Source: Streptomyces sp. CB09001 (lineage in GTDB: Bacteria > Actinomycetota > Actinomycetes > Streptomycetales > Streptomycetaceae). From it: a DNA stretch of 64,000 nucleotides. Position numbers and translations under genes: made by a program. The notes under the pieces are model-generated. The model was not told where the DNA came from, did no database searches, and saw nothing but the letters and a program-made list of their open reading frames with translations. Below, one piece after another: positions 1 through 9,692 of the stretch; position 1 is the stretch's first letter, and each line of letters opens with the position of its first letter. Where the stretch lies: NCBI RefSeq assembly GCF_003369795.1, contig NZ_CP026730.1, forward strand, positions 4,579,001-4,643,000, given 5' to 3'.

Positions 1-1
1 G

Positions 2-1201
<1,200 letters not shown>

Positions 1202-1256
1202 CAGCCGCTGAGCCGGGCTGTTGCCTCGCCCGGGTGATCGGGGCGAAGACGTCCCG

Positions 1257-2720
1257 TCAGGCGGCGGCGGACCGGTTCGGGCCTCGGCCGCCCAGTCCGA
1301 ACCGGCCCAGGTAGGTGTCGAGGCCCGCCGTCGACTCCCCGGACCACCCCACGTACCCGTCCGGCCGTACGAGGAACAGCCCCGCCCCGTACGCCCCGTG
1401 CGCGCCCCCGCGCACCACCCGTACCGACTCCCCCACGCCACCGCCGGGCGCGTCGACGCCCAGCGCCAGCAGTGTCCAGTGCGGCCCCCGGAACGCGTCG
1501 AAGAGCCGTACGCCGTCCACCTTCCCGTCGGGCGCACGGTCCCCGGCCCGCACCGGCTCCTCGCCGACGGCGCCCCGCGCCTCCACCGTCAGCGACGACT
1601 CGCGGTACCCCAGCCCCAGCTGCCGGGTCGCCCCGCCGCGCCGCACCTCGCCGCGGTGGACGCCGGTCGACAGGTCGAGCATCTGCGCCGCGATCGGGCG
1701 CCGTTCCTCCTCGTAGCTGTCCAGGAGCCCGGCCGGGGCGGCGCCCGTCAGCACCGCCCCCAGCTTCCAGCCCAGGTTGTAGGCGTCCTGGACGCTGGTG
1801 TTCAGGCCCTGGCCGCCCGCGGGCGAGTGCACGTGCGCCGCGTCCCCGGCGAGGAAGACCCGGCCCGCGCGGAACCGGTCGGCCAGGGCGGCCCGCGGCC
1901 GGAAGTCGGAGGCCCAGCGCACCTCGGTCACGTCCTCGGCCGCGATGTGCGAGCGCTCCGCGACGACCTTGCGGACGCCGTCCGGGGAGACGTCCACGTC
2001 CGCGCCCTCCGGGAACCGCGCCATCACCTGGAAGTCCTCGGTGCCGGCCAGGGGGCAGACGACGAGGAAGTCGGCGCCGTCGCCGGGCGGGAAGACGTGC
2101 CAGTTGTCCCGGTCCAGGCCACGGATCCGGGCGTCCGCGACCAGCGTCGGATTCGGGTCGACGGTCTCGCCGGTCATGCCGATGCCCAGGGCGCGGCGCA
2201 CCGCCGACCGGCCGCCGTCCGCGGCCACCAGGTAGCGGGCGCGGACCGTTGCGCCCGAGGACAGGTGCGCGGTGACGGATTCCGCGTCCTGCGTGAGACC
2301 GGCGACCTCCTGGCCGAAGGCGATCCTGCCGCCCAGCTCCGCGAGCCGCCCCGCGAGGATCTCCTGCGTGCGCCACTGCGGCACCATCCACGGCTCGTTG
2401 TACGGCGAGTCCTCGATCGGCTCCGCCGGGTCGAACATGGGGTGCTCACCCACCCGCTCGCCGTTCCGCCAGACCATGGCGACCGGGTAGGTGCCGCCCG
2501 CCGCGTGGATCGCGGCGAGGACGCCGAGGTCGTCGAACACCTCCATGGTCCGGGGTTGCAGGCCCTTGCCCCGTGAGCCGGGGAACAGTCCGTCCGCGCG
2601 CTCCAGGATCAGTGCGGGGACCCCGCGCCGGGCCAGGTCGACACCGAGGGCGAGACCGGTGGGACCCGCGCCGACGATCAGAACATCCGCGTCCAGGGCG
2701 GGCGCATCCGTGACATTCAC
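1257..2720 (-). CDS. FAD-dependent aromatic monooxygenase (PHBH/polyketide hydroxylase family)
   Basis: A 487-aa flavoprotein monooxygenase. An N-terminal dinucleotide fold carries GAGPTG at residues 17-22. The middle AADGGRSAVRRALG block and the GDAAHVHSPAGGQGLNTSVQDAYNLGWKL block near residue 290 are the DG and GD signatures of single-component FAD hydroxylases. A C-terminal thioredoxin-like region follows, as in polyketide hydroxylases of the RdmE/PgaE type. It would hydroxylate an aromatic or quinone substrate with NAD(P)H and O2; the substrate is unknown. GTG start at 2720 with GAGAG upstream. It is divergent from the TetR gene at 2793, and two identical palindromes in the gap suggest it is the repressor's target, perhaps for xenobiotic or tetracycline-like detoxification (inference). 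Confidence 0.88.
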   Translation of the reverse strand: MNVTDAPALDADVLIVGAGPTGLALGVDLARRGVPALILERADGLFPGSRGKGLQPRTMEVFDDLGVLAAIHAAGGTYPVAMVWRNGERVGEHPMFDPAEPIEDSPYNEPWMVPQWRTQEILAGRLAELGGRIAFGQEVAGLTQDAESVTAHLSSGATVRARYLVAADGGRSAVRRALGIGMTGETVDPNPTLVADARIRGLDRDNWHVFPPGDGADFLVVCPLAGTEDFQVMARFPEGADVDVSPDGVRKVVAERSHIAAEDVTEVRWASDFRPRAALADRFRAGRVFLAGDAAHVHSPAGGQGLNTSVQDAYNLGWKLGAVLTGAAPAGLLDSYEEERRPIAAQMLDLSTGVHRGEVRRGGATRQLGLGYRESSLTVEARGAVGEEPVRAGDRAPDGKVDGVRLFDAFRGPHWTLLALGVDAPGGGVGESVRVVRGGAHGAYGAGLFLVRPDGYVGWSGESTAGLDTYLGRFGLGGRGPNRSAAA

Positions 2721-2730
2721 GGCAACTCTC

Positions 2731-2745
2731 CTTAACGACGTTAAG
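2731..2745. promoter_or_regulatory. TetR operator copy 1
   Basis: CTTAACGACGTTAAG is a perfect 7-bp inverted repeat around one central base, 11 bp upstream of the monooxygenase start. The same sequence with a C centre recurs 38 bp away at 2769. Two copies in the gap between a TetR gene and its divergent neighbour are typical of operators for that regulator. Confidence 0.8.
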
Positions 2746-2768
2746 TACCGTTCGGGTTCAAGAATGGC

Positions 2769-2783
2769 CTTAACGCCGTTAAG
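2769..2783. promoter_or_regulatory. TetR operator copy 2, overlapping the tetR -10 box
   Basis: CTTAACGCCGTTAAG, the second copy of the palindrome at 2731. It overlaps TAAGCT (2780-2785), which lies exactly 7 nt before the GTG at 2793 and looks like the -10 box of a leaderless transcript. Binding here would block the regulator's own promoter, so autorepression is likely. Confidence 0.78.
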
Positions 2784-2792
2784 CTGTCAAGC

Positions 2793-3443
2793 GTGAGTAC
2801 AGAACGACGCGCCCCCCTCGACCGCCGACGGGTCGCGGACACGGCGCTCAAGCTGCTGAACGACGTCGGCCTGGAGGGCCTGACCCTGCGCGCCATCGCC
2901 AGGGAGCTGGACGTCAAGGCGCCCGCCCTGTACTGGCACTTCAAGGACAAGCAGGCCCTGCTGGACGAGATGGCCACCGAGATGTACCGGCGGATGGTCG
3001 CGGCCACCGCCCTCGACCCGGCCGCCACCTGGCGGGAGCGGCTGCTCGAGGCCAACCGCGGCCTGCGCGCCTCGCTGCTGGGCTACCGCGACGGCGCCAA
3101 GGTCTTCAGCGGCTCACGCTTCACCGGCGCGGTGCACGCCGAGGAGATGGAGAAGAGCCTGCGGCTGTTCACCGCCGCCGGACTCACCCTCGCCCAGGCG
3201 GTCCGGGCGAACACGACGACGTACCTGTTCACCCTGGGCTTCGTCACCGAGGAACAGGGCGTCGAGCCCCTGCCCGGCGAGCGCCGGGAGGGCTTCGACG
3301 TGGAGGAGCGCGCCCGCCTGCTGGCCGACTATCCTCTGACGGCCGCGGCGGGCGCGGAGATCTTCACGGACCACGACCGGCACTTCGAGGAGTCGCTGGC
3401 CCTGGTGATCGCGGGCATCGCGGCGTCCTACGGCCTCGACTGA
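2793..3443 (+). CDS. TetR family repressor with tetracycline-repressor-like C-terminal domain
   Basis: A 216-aa TetR-type regulator. The helix-turn-helix is at residues ~12-58 (VADTALKLLNDVGLEGLTLRAIARELDVKAPALYWHFKDKQALLD), and the Val-Lys-Ala-Pro-Ala-Leu-Tyr-Trp-His-Phe stretch is characteristic of the TetR/TetR_C subgroup that binds bulky aromatic effectors. GTG start with no Shine-Dalgarno but TAAGCT 7 nt upstream, so probably leaderless. It is divergent from the FAD monooxygenase and probably represses it and itself through the two palindromes between them. Its 3' end overlaps the convergent methyltransferase by 16 bp. Confidence 0.9.
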   Translation: MSTERRAPLDRRRVADTALKLLNDVGLEGLTLRAIARELDVKAPALYWHFKDKQALLDEMATEMYRRMVAATALDPAATWRERLLEANRGLRASLLGYRDGAKVFSGSRFTGAVHAEEMEKSLRLFTAAGLTLAQAVRANTTTYLFTLGFVTEEQGVEPLPGERREGFDVEERARLLADYPLTAAAGAEIFTDHDRHFEESLALVIAGIAASYGLD

Positions 3444-4435
3444 GCCGCCCCCGCGGCCCCGCCCGCCCTCGACCGCCGCTCCGCCCGGTACCGGCGCACC
3501 GCGCGCGTGACGAGGGGCGGCAGCAGGTCCAGGGCGAGCCGCCGGGTACGGTCCCGCCGGGCCGACGGCCGGGCCGTGCGGGCCGCGGTCCGCGCCGGAC
3601 GGGCCTGCACGGTCTGCTCGGGCACCGGCGCGGCGTCCGGCCGGCCCCCGTCGGCGGCGGGAACGGCGGCGGGGTGCCGCGACGACGGCAGCGACGGCGG
3701 CCGCAGCCGCTTGCCCCGGGCGCGGGTCCGCACCAGCCGGTGTCCCGCGGCCGGCTCCACGGTCACGGCGATGTCGTCGCGCCCGCGCAGCGCCGCGAGC
3801 AGCTCCTCCTGCACGGGCTCCGGGTCGCCCCAGGTGCCGTACAGCTTCTGGCTGCTCAGGCAGACCGGGCGCAGCCCGCCGCCCAGTACCGCCTCCCAGG
3901 CCGCGACGGCGACGCCCGGGGTGTGTTCGCTGCGGAAGTCGTCCAGGACGACGATGCCGTCGGGTCCCAGCAGCTCCCTGGCCGCACGGATGTCGCCCGC
4001 CACGTGCTCGTACAGGTGCGAGGCGTCGATGTGGACGAAGCGGCAGGTGCCCGGCGCGACCTCGTCGACGACCGCGGAACTGGGCGCCTGGATGATCCTC
4101 GGCAGGGTGTCGTGGAAGGAGAGGTAGTTGCGTTCGAAGGCCTGGCGGGTGAGCGAGGAGTACGACTTCGCCGCCTCCGCCCGGTTGGCCGCGTCCGGCG
4201 GCTCGGCGCCGAACAGGTCGCAGACGGTGAGCGTCTCGCCGTCCCGCAGCCGGTGCCCGAGCAGGATCGCGCTCTTGCCCAGGTAGGCGCCCAGTTCCAG
4301 CAGGTCGCCGCGGGTGTCCAGGCGCTCCTGCCGCTCCAGGAACCAGGAGAACAGCACCTGGTCGAGCGGCCAGAACCAGCCGGGGACGTCGTTCAGCTCA
4401 CCGGGGTACTCGTGCGTCTCTTGCGCAGTGGCCAT
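3428..4435 (-). CDS. Class I SAM-dependent methyltransferase, surface-glycan cluster
   Basis: A 335-aa protein with a Rossmann methyltransferase core: motif I LLELGAYLGKSAILLG at ~45-60, the acidic VCDLFGAEPP at ~71-80, FVHIDASHLYEHVAGDI near 135 and IVVLDDFRSEHTPG near 160. This pattern (HIDASHLYE, LDDF) resembles class I methyltransferases of the TylF/CmcI type that methylate sugars or small hydroxyl groups. The last ~100 residues are an Arg/Pro/Ala-rich basic tail (many RPAR/RTAR repeats), unusual for the family and possibly a wall- or membrane-contact segment. The open frame runs much further upstream, but ATG 4435 fits the domain boundary. Last gene of the leftward glycan operon; a role in O-methylating a wall glycopolymer is inferred. 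Confidence 0.8.
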   Translation of the reverse strand: MATAQETHEYPGELNDVPGWFWPLDQVLFSWFLERQERLDTRGDLLELGAYLGKSAILLGHRLRDGETLTVCDLFGAEPPDAANRAEAAKSYSSLTRQAFERNYLSFHDTLPRIIQAPSSAVVDEVAPGTCRFVHIDASHLYEHVAGDIRAARELLGPDGIVVLDDFRSEHTPGVAVAAWEAVLGGGLRPVCLSSQKLYGTWGDPEPVQEELLAALRGRDDIAVTVEPAAGHRLVRTRARGKRLRPPSLPSSRHPAAVPAADGGRPDAAPVPEQTVQARPARTAARTARPSARRDRTRRLALDLLPPLVTRAVRRYRAERRSRAGGAAGAAQSRP

Positions 4436-4512
4436 GAGGCGAGGATGCCCCCTCGGCACCCGAAATGGAGGGGGCGCGCGCCATACGACGGTCAGAAAAT
4501 CGCACGTATCGC

Positions 4513-5664
4513 TCAATGTGTCCGGGACAGCGCGTTCCGCAGCCGGGGAGTGAGCGTGTTCTCGACGTACCGGTTCAGCAGCCGGGCCAGCACGAGCATC
4601 GCCGCGACGGTCAGCAGGAAGGTGGCGTACGACGGGACGCCCAGATCCTGGTGGAGCGCCTCGATGACGACCCAGCCCAGGTGCTCGTGGACGAGGTAGA
4701 AGGGGTAGGTCAGCGCACCCGCGACCGTCAGCCAGCGCCAGTCGGCCCAGTGCAGCCAGCCGAGCGCGATGACGGCGACCAGGGCGAAGCCCAGCGTGAC
4801 GATCAGGATGATGCCGAACGACGTCCGGTTGGCGAAGGCGTCCGGGGAGGGCGGTCGCCACAGGTCCTGCACGGCCCAGTACTGGCCGATCAGCCAGCTC
4901 ACGGCGACGATGCCCCACGCGTACGCGTCCCGCCGGTCCCGGTGCACCAGGTACAGGCCGATGCCGCCGATGAAGAACGGCGCGTACTGCGGCATCAGGA
5001 CCAGGTCGAGCAGCGGCTCCTCGGCCGCCTGCGCGATCGCCGCCCCCAGCGTCCAGCAGGCGCAGAAGAGGATGACCCGCCGCCGGCTCGCGCCCGGCAG
5101 GACGACGCAGAGGGCGAACAGGGCGTAGAAGCGGATCTCCGCCCACAGCGTCCAGTCCACACCGAGGACCCGATCGGCGCCGAGGGGCTGGTGCAGCAGC
5201 GTCAGGTTCAGCAGCCCCTCGCTCGGCGAGACCGCCTCGTAGGCGACGACCGGCAGGGCGAACACGGCCGTCACGAGGACGACCGCCACCCAGTAGGCGG
5301 GCAGCAGCCGGGAGGCGCGCGAGGCGAAGAAGGAACGCGGCGACCGTCCCCACCCGCTCATGCAGATGACGAATCCACTGATCACGAAGAACACCTGCAC
5401 GCCCAGGCAGCCGTACGCGAACAGCGAGTGCAGGGTCGGGAACTGGAACTTCGGCGACGACCCCCAGGCCGTGGTCACGTCACCGCCGCGCCCGCCGTAG
5501 TGGTACGCCGCCACCATCAGCGCGGCCACCAGCCGCAGTCCGTCCAGGGCGCGCAGCCGCCCCTTCGTGGACCTGGGCGGCGCCGGTGCCGGACCGGACG
5601 GGGCCGGAGGGGAGACGCTCTCCTCCGGCCGCGGTATGGACGTGCTCACGACCGTCTTGGTCAC
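4513..5664 (-). CDS. Membrane acyltransferase, acyltransferase-3 family (OafA/YrhL type)
   Basis: A 383-aa integral membrane O-acyltransferase with about ten hydrophobic segments. The hallmark LDGLRLVAALMVAAYHYGG near residue 45 carries the conserved His of the family, and FFVISGFVICMSG near 90 and SRLLPAYW near 115 are further family blocks. These enzymes move acetyl or other short acyl groups onto extracellular or lipid-linked carbohydrate. Start chosen at GTG 5664 because AAGGAG lies 10 nt upstream; the longer upstream frame overlaps the next methyltransferase. Flanked by two methyltransferases in the glycan operon, so O-acylation of the wall polymer is the likely role. Confidence 0.87.
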   Translation of the reverse strand: MTKTVVSTSIPRPEESVSPPAPSGPAPAPPRSTKGRLRALDGLRLVAALMVAAYHYGGRGGDVTTAWGSSPKFQFPTLHSLFAYGCLGVQVFFVISGFVICMSGWGRSPRSFFASRASRLLPAYWVAVVLVTAVFALPVVAYEAVSPSEGLLNLTLLHQPLGADRVLGVDWTLWAEIRFYALFALCVVLPGASRRRVILFCACWTLGAAIAQAAEEPLLDLVLMPQYAPFFIGGIGLYLVHRDRRDAYAWGIVAVSWLIGQYWAVQDLWRPPSPDAFANRTSFGIILIVTLGFALVAVIALGWLHWADWRWLTVAGALTYPFYLVHEHLGWVVIEALHQDLGVPSYATFLLTVAAMLVLARLLNRYVENTLTPRLRNALSRTH

Positions 5665-5708
5665 GCTCGTACTACTCCTTCGACCGCTGTCCGGTCGTTC
5701 ATCGGTGG

Positions 5709-6656
5709 TCAGGACGCGCGCAGGTATGCGGAGTGCGCGGCCTTGCCCAGGTAGGTGAAGCGGGTCTCGCCCTTCAGGTGGTCGTCCAGGGCGGTCTTGA
5801 TGCCCGGCCAGTGGGGGTCGCCGTAGTCGTCCAGGACGACGATCCCGCCCGGCGCGGAGATCTCCTCGGCCCACTCCAGGTCCTGGGCGACGCCCTTGGC
5901 CGAGTGGTCGCCGTCCACGACGATCACCCCGTAGCGGCGGTCCGAGACGGCGGCCCGGGTCCCGGGGTCCTCGGAGTACCCGCGCTGGATGCGCGCCGCC
6001 GCGCCCGCCGGACCGGCCAGACCCAGATTGGTGCGTACGGCGTGCTCGTCGACCGGGGTCCCGGTGGGGTCGGGGCGCTGCTCGGTGCCGGGCTGGAGCT
6101 GGACGCCGGCGAACGGGTCGACGATGGTCAGGCTCGGGCCGCGGCCGTCGCGCTCCAGCATCCGCACGAGCCCGGCGGAGAACATGCCGTACAGCGTGCC
6201 GATCTCCAGGACCTCGTCGTTCGGCGGGTCGAGCAGCGGGATGGTGCCGAGCTTGCCGCAGATGTTCATGGTGCCGCCCGCGATCCGGCCGACGCCCAGC
6301 GACTCCAGCGCGACCAGCAGCCGGAACGCGGCGGAGACGTTGCGCACCGCCGCGTCGCGGTCCCCGGACAGGGCCGTGACCTCGGCGTACAGACGTTCCA
6401 GCGGAGCCTCGGCCACCATGCGCGAGATGCCGCGGCCACGGGGGCCGCAGAGCAGCTCGAAGGTGAGCTGCCGGCGCTTGAGCACCTCGACGTCCCGCAC
6501 CAGCCGCTCGGTGTCCGGGCCGCCCGGCGCCCCCTGGGCGTCGGCGCCCCGGGCGGCCGAACGGACCCGCCGCTCGATGCGCTCGTCGATCAGGTCGGCG
6601 ACCGGGCGCAGCAGGCGCCGGGCCGCCGGACCGCGGAGGAGGGAACGGCTGTTCAT
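5709..6656 (-). CDS. Class I SAM-dependent methyltransferase (CmcI/cephalosporin-hydroxylase-like fold)
   Basis: A 315-aa protein. Residues ~120-145 hold the SAM-binding region ending in VLEIGTLYGMFSAGLVRMLE, followed by LTIVDPFAGVQL and later VIVVDGDHSAKGVAQDLEWA and GGIVVLDDYGDPHWPGIKTALDDHL. The DGDH and LDDYGDP motifs are typical of methyltransferase_24/CmcI-like enzymes. An N-terminal ~110-residue helical extension (RIERRVRSAARG...) precedes the catalytic core. It lies 44 nt upstream of the acyltransferase on the same strand and 184 nt after the large glycosyltransferase gene. It probably methylates a sugar of the polymer built by this cluster (inference). Confidence 0.82.
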   Translation of the reverse strand: MNSRSLLRGPAARRLLRPVADLIDERIERRVRSAARGADAQGAPGGPDTERLVRDVEVLKRRQLTFELLCGPRGRGISRMVAEAPLERLYAEVTALSGDRDAAVRNVSAAFRLLVALESLGVGRIAGGTMNICGKLGTIPLLDPPNDEVLEIGTLYGMFSAGLVRMLERDGRGPSLTIVDPFAGVQLQPGTEQRPDPTGTPVDEHAVRTNLGLAGPAGAAARIQRGYSEDPGTRAAVSDRRYGVIVVDGDHSAKGVAQDLEWAEEISAPGGIVVLDDYGDPHWPGIKTALDDHLKGETRFTYLGKAAHSAYLRAS

Positions 6657-6840
6657 GGGTCAAGGACCTCAATCCGTCACGGAGTTGAACGTGAGTACGA
6701 GGAACACGGGTGGGGGTGGGGCAAGGCTAGGCATGCGCACGGCCGGGAGAAGAACAGCCGAGCGGGCCATCGGGAGAACTTCTGGGGAACTCCGGCTGTC
6801 CGGCAGGGGACGGCCGCCCCGGCCCCGGCCGGTCCGGCGC

Positions 6841-9507
6841 TCAGTCCCCCTTGCGCAGCCGCGCCGAGTGATGGGTCACCTGGGCCCTGACCGACTCCCT
6901 GCGGGCCAGCTGGCGGATGGCCCGGCCGCGCGGGCCGAGCAGGGCCGCCACCCGGGCGATCTCCGACCACACCCGGCCCCGGTCGCCACCGGCGATGGCC
7001 GCGGCGGCCAGGAGCCGGCACGCCTCGCCGGTCCGGCCCCGGGCGGCCTGCAGTTCGGCCATGCCGATCAGCACGTCCACCGGCTGCCGGCGGCGCAGGA
7101 TCTCGGTGCCCACCCGCAGGGCGTCCTCGACGTTCCCCGTGCTGACGTGGCGCTTGAAGTCCTCGTTGAGGTGCCGGATCTGCTGCGGGATCACCGCCCG
7201 CAGCTCCCCGGGAGCGTCGCCGTCCGCCGTGCCCAGGTCCTCCTCGGGCGCGGTGTCCCGCGCGTGCGGCACCCGGTCGGGGCCGGGGAGCCCCAGGGCG
7301 GCCGTCATCCGGGCGGTGAACGCGGGGATGGCGAACAGCTCCTCGACCTCCCGGTAGTCGCCCTCCGAGACCTGCTCGCCCAGTACCGCCCGCAGGGCCT
7401 CGAACGCCGCCTCGGGGGTGTAGTCGGCGAAGGAGCGGTAGCCCGGCACCCCGTCGAGCACCTCGTGGGAGCCGACCCGACGGTAGGTGGCCACCCGCAG
7501 CCGCTGCTGGACGGCCTCGACCACCGACAGCGGCATCGGGTCGTCCACGGAGGAGAGGAAGAAGACGTCCGACGCGGCCAGTTCCTCCCGCACCCGCGGC
7601 CGGGACAGTGCGCCCGTCCACGTCACCCGGTCGGAGATCAGGGTCGACGAGGCGATCCGGGGGGTGCGGTGGCCGATCCACGTGAACCGCCACGGCAGGC
7701 CCTCGGCGTGGGCGAGCTCCGCGACCCGGGAGAAGAGGTCCAGGCCCTTGCGGTCCTGCATGGAGCCGACCATCACGATCCGCGGCCGCGCCCCCGGCAC
7801 CGCCCGGGCGCGGACCCGGTGGGTGTCCTGCGGAACGGAGTTGTAGACGACGACGGGATCGGTGACCCCGAGCCCGCGGAACATGTCGGCCTGGGCCGTG
7901 GAGACGCACAGCACGCTGAGCTCCGGCAGCAGCTTCAGCATTTCCTTGTGCCGCAGCCCGCTGTGCTCGGCCTCGTAGGCCATCACGTGCTCGGTCTCGT
8001 GCGCGTACAGGAAGACCGGCCGGGCCTCGGCGAGCAGGGTGCCGACGAGGTCGTTGCCGATGGCCGAACGCCACAGCGGCGCCAGGCTGTTGACCAGGAC
8101 CACGTCGATGTCCCGCAGCGCGTCGAGCACGTCCTCGGTACGGCAGTACGCGCTCAGGTCGATGTAGCGGACGTCCACGGGGGAGTGCGCGAGCAGCGCC
8201 TGGGTGTACGTCAGGACCGGGATCGCCACGCCCGTGACATAGCCGAAGCCCAGGCCCAGCACGGCCAGTGAGCGGGGCGGCCGTTGCCGCTCCCGTACCG
8301 CCCGCAGCGCGCGCTCGGCGCGGGTGCCGACCGGTGCGCGGGAGGCCTCGCCGGACTCCGGGGCGGCCCGCGGCGCACGGACCTTCGCCTCCTGGACCAC
8401 CGTGAGGATCCGCTCCGCCACGTCGTCGTGGAAGGTGAGGAAGTGGGTCAGCGGCTCCCCGGTGTTGTTGCCGGCGAACTTGCCCGTACGGTGCAACTGC
8501 CCCACCAGGTCCACGAGCTCCCCCACGCTGCCGACGTTGCGCAGCAGCGCGTGATTGACGGCGGGGAAGACGATGTTCAGCGGCGGCGGGCTGAACAGCA
8601 CCAGCGGGACGCCGGCCCGCAGGGTCTGCAGATAGGTCGTGGAGAAGAACGTGAGGGCCAGGTCGTAGGACTCCAGGCCCGCCGCGTCCACCAGCGTCGA
8701 CTCGTCCAGGACCGTGACCCCGGGCAGCGTGCCCAGCCAGTTCAGGTGACCGGAGAGGGTCGAGGGATGCGGCTTGACCGCGACCTCACCGAACTCGGCG
8801 AGCGCCTCGCAGGCCGCCCGCAGGTACTCGCGGTGCTGACCGGCCGCCAGTTTGCGCTGGTCACCCAGAGGCTGGTCGAGGACGATGATCCGCAACGGCT
8901 CCCGCGAGGAACGCGCGGGCCGCGGCGCCGGATTGAGCGTGGCGCGCAGCAGGTCCGGGTCGTCGCTGTGGCCGAGGGCGCCGGTGATGTGGACCACCGG
9001 GTCGTCGTCCGCCCTGCGGTACAGCAGGTGCTGGGCGGGCGAAGGGCCCCAGACGCAGACCGCGGCGGGCCCCGATGCACCGTAGTACCAGTTCTGGTCG
9101 CGGAGCCCGGGGCCGAGCCTCTTGTAGTGGAAGTCGAGATGACCGTCCTGGACGAGGACCACCGGCAGCGTCTCGGTGAGGGCCTGGGCGATCCTGCTGC
9201 CGCGCTGCGAACGGTCGTTGAAGAGGACCAGCCGGTCGACGGACTCGGTCCGCACGAAATCCGATATTCGGGGACTTATCTCCTCCAGGAACTGCGCGTG
9301 CGCGAGCGCCTCCTCCTCCCGGAACAGGTTGTCCACCCGCGCCCCGTCGAGCCGGGCCAAGGCCTCCTCCTCGATCCACCGCCCCACGTCCCCTTCGAGG
9401 TCGGCGGTGACCAGCAGGAACGTGTGCTCCCGTGCCCCCGGCGCGTTCATGATCCCTGCGGTGAGACCGACACCGTTGCGGTTCTCGATGAAAACGGCGA
9501 TACGCAT
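6841..9507 (-). CDS. Large two-domain glycosyltransferase (GT-B capsule-type domain plus GT4 domain)
   Basis: An 888-aa protein. Residues ~1-375 form a GT-B domain with VAVKPHPSTLSGHLNWLG and LALTFFSTTYLQTLRAGVPLVLF, the HP and S/T motifs seen in polysialyltransferase and CDP-glycerol/capsule transferases. Residues ~415-745 are a GT4-like domain (YAHETEHVMAYEAEHSG, PRIVMVGSMQDRKGLDLF, DVFFLSSVDDPMPLSVVEAVQQR), and the rest is a helical tail with a TPR-like LLAAAAIAGG segment. Two catalytic domains suggest it adds two different sugars in turn, as expected for a polymer with an alternating repeat unit. Start set at ATG 9507 (MRIAVFIENRNG, a natural beta-strand start); an in-frame GTG at 9543 would add 12 residues. 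Confidence 0.83.
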   Translation of the reverse strand: MRIAVFIENRNGVGLTAGIMNAPGAREHTFLLVTADLEGDVGRWIEEEALARLDGARVDNLFREEEALAHAQFLEEISPRISDFVRTESVDRLVLFNDRSQRGSRIAQALTETLPVVLVQDGHLDFHYKRLGPGLRDQNWYYGASGPAAVCVWGPSPAQHLLYRRADDDPVVHITGALGHSDDPDLLRATLNPAPRPARSSREPLRIIVLDQPLGDQRKLAAGQHREYLRAACEALAEFGEVAVKPHPSTLSGHLNWLGTLPGVTVLDESTLVDAAGLESYDLALTFFSTTYLQTLRAGVPLVLFSPPPLNIVFPAVNHALLRNVGSVGELVDLVGQLHRTGKFAGNNTGEPLTHFLTFHDDVAERILTVVQEAKVRAPRAAPESGEASRAPVGTRAERALRAVRERQRPPRSLAVLGLGFGYVTGVAIPVLTYTQALLAHSPVDVRYIDLSAYCRTEDVLDALRDIDVVLVNSLAPLWRSAIGNDLVGTLLAEARPVFLYAHETEHVMAYEAEHSGLRHKEMLKLLPELSVLCVSTAQADMFRGLGVTDPVVVYNSVPQDTHRVRARAVPGARPRIVMVGSMQDRKGLDLFSRVAELAHAEGLPWRFTWIGHRTPRIASSTLISDRVTWTGALSRPRVREELAASDVFFLSSVDDPMPLSVVEAVQQRLRVATYRRVGSHEVLDGVPGYRSFADYTPEAAFEALRAVLGEQVSEGDYREVEELFAIPAFTARMTAALGLPGPDRVPHARDTAPEEDLGTADGDAPGELRAVIPQQIRHLNEDFKRHVSTGNVEDALRVGTEILRRRQPVDVLIGMAELQAARGRTGEACRLLAAAAIAGGDRGRVWSEIARVAALLGPRGRAIRQLARRESVRAQVTHHSARLRKGD

Positions 9508-9692
9508 AGACGACCAGCCCAGTCCCAAGGGTCTGTGGTGCACAGATGCACAGAGTTGTGATTTTTCTGGGGAGATTTCCCGTGGGGATCATCGCACGGG
9601 AAGTGGCGTCCAATGAGTGAAGGGAAAATGAACGGAAAGGGGCAGGGCGGCCCAGGGATTCCACGTCCATGTTCCCGACACCGGAAGTTTTC

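Noticed and set aside
3428..5353. 641-residue minus-strand frame joining the first methyltransferase to upstream sequence
   Set aside because: The upstream 306 codons lie antiphase over the acyltransferase gene and are Arg/Gly/Pro-rich; the methyltransferase starts at 4435.
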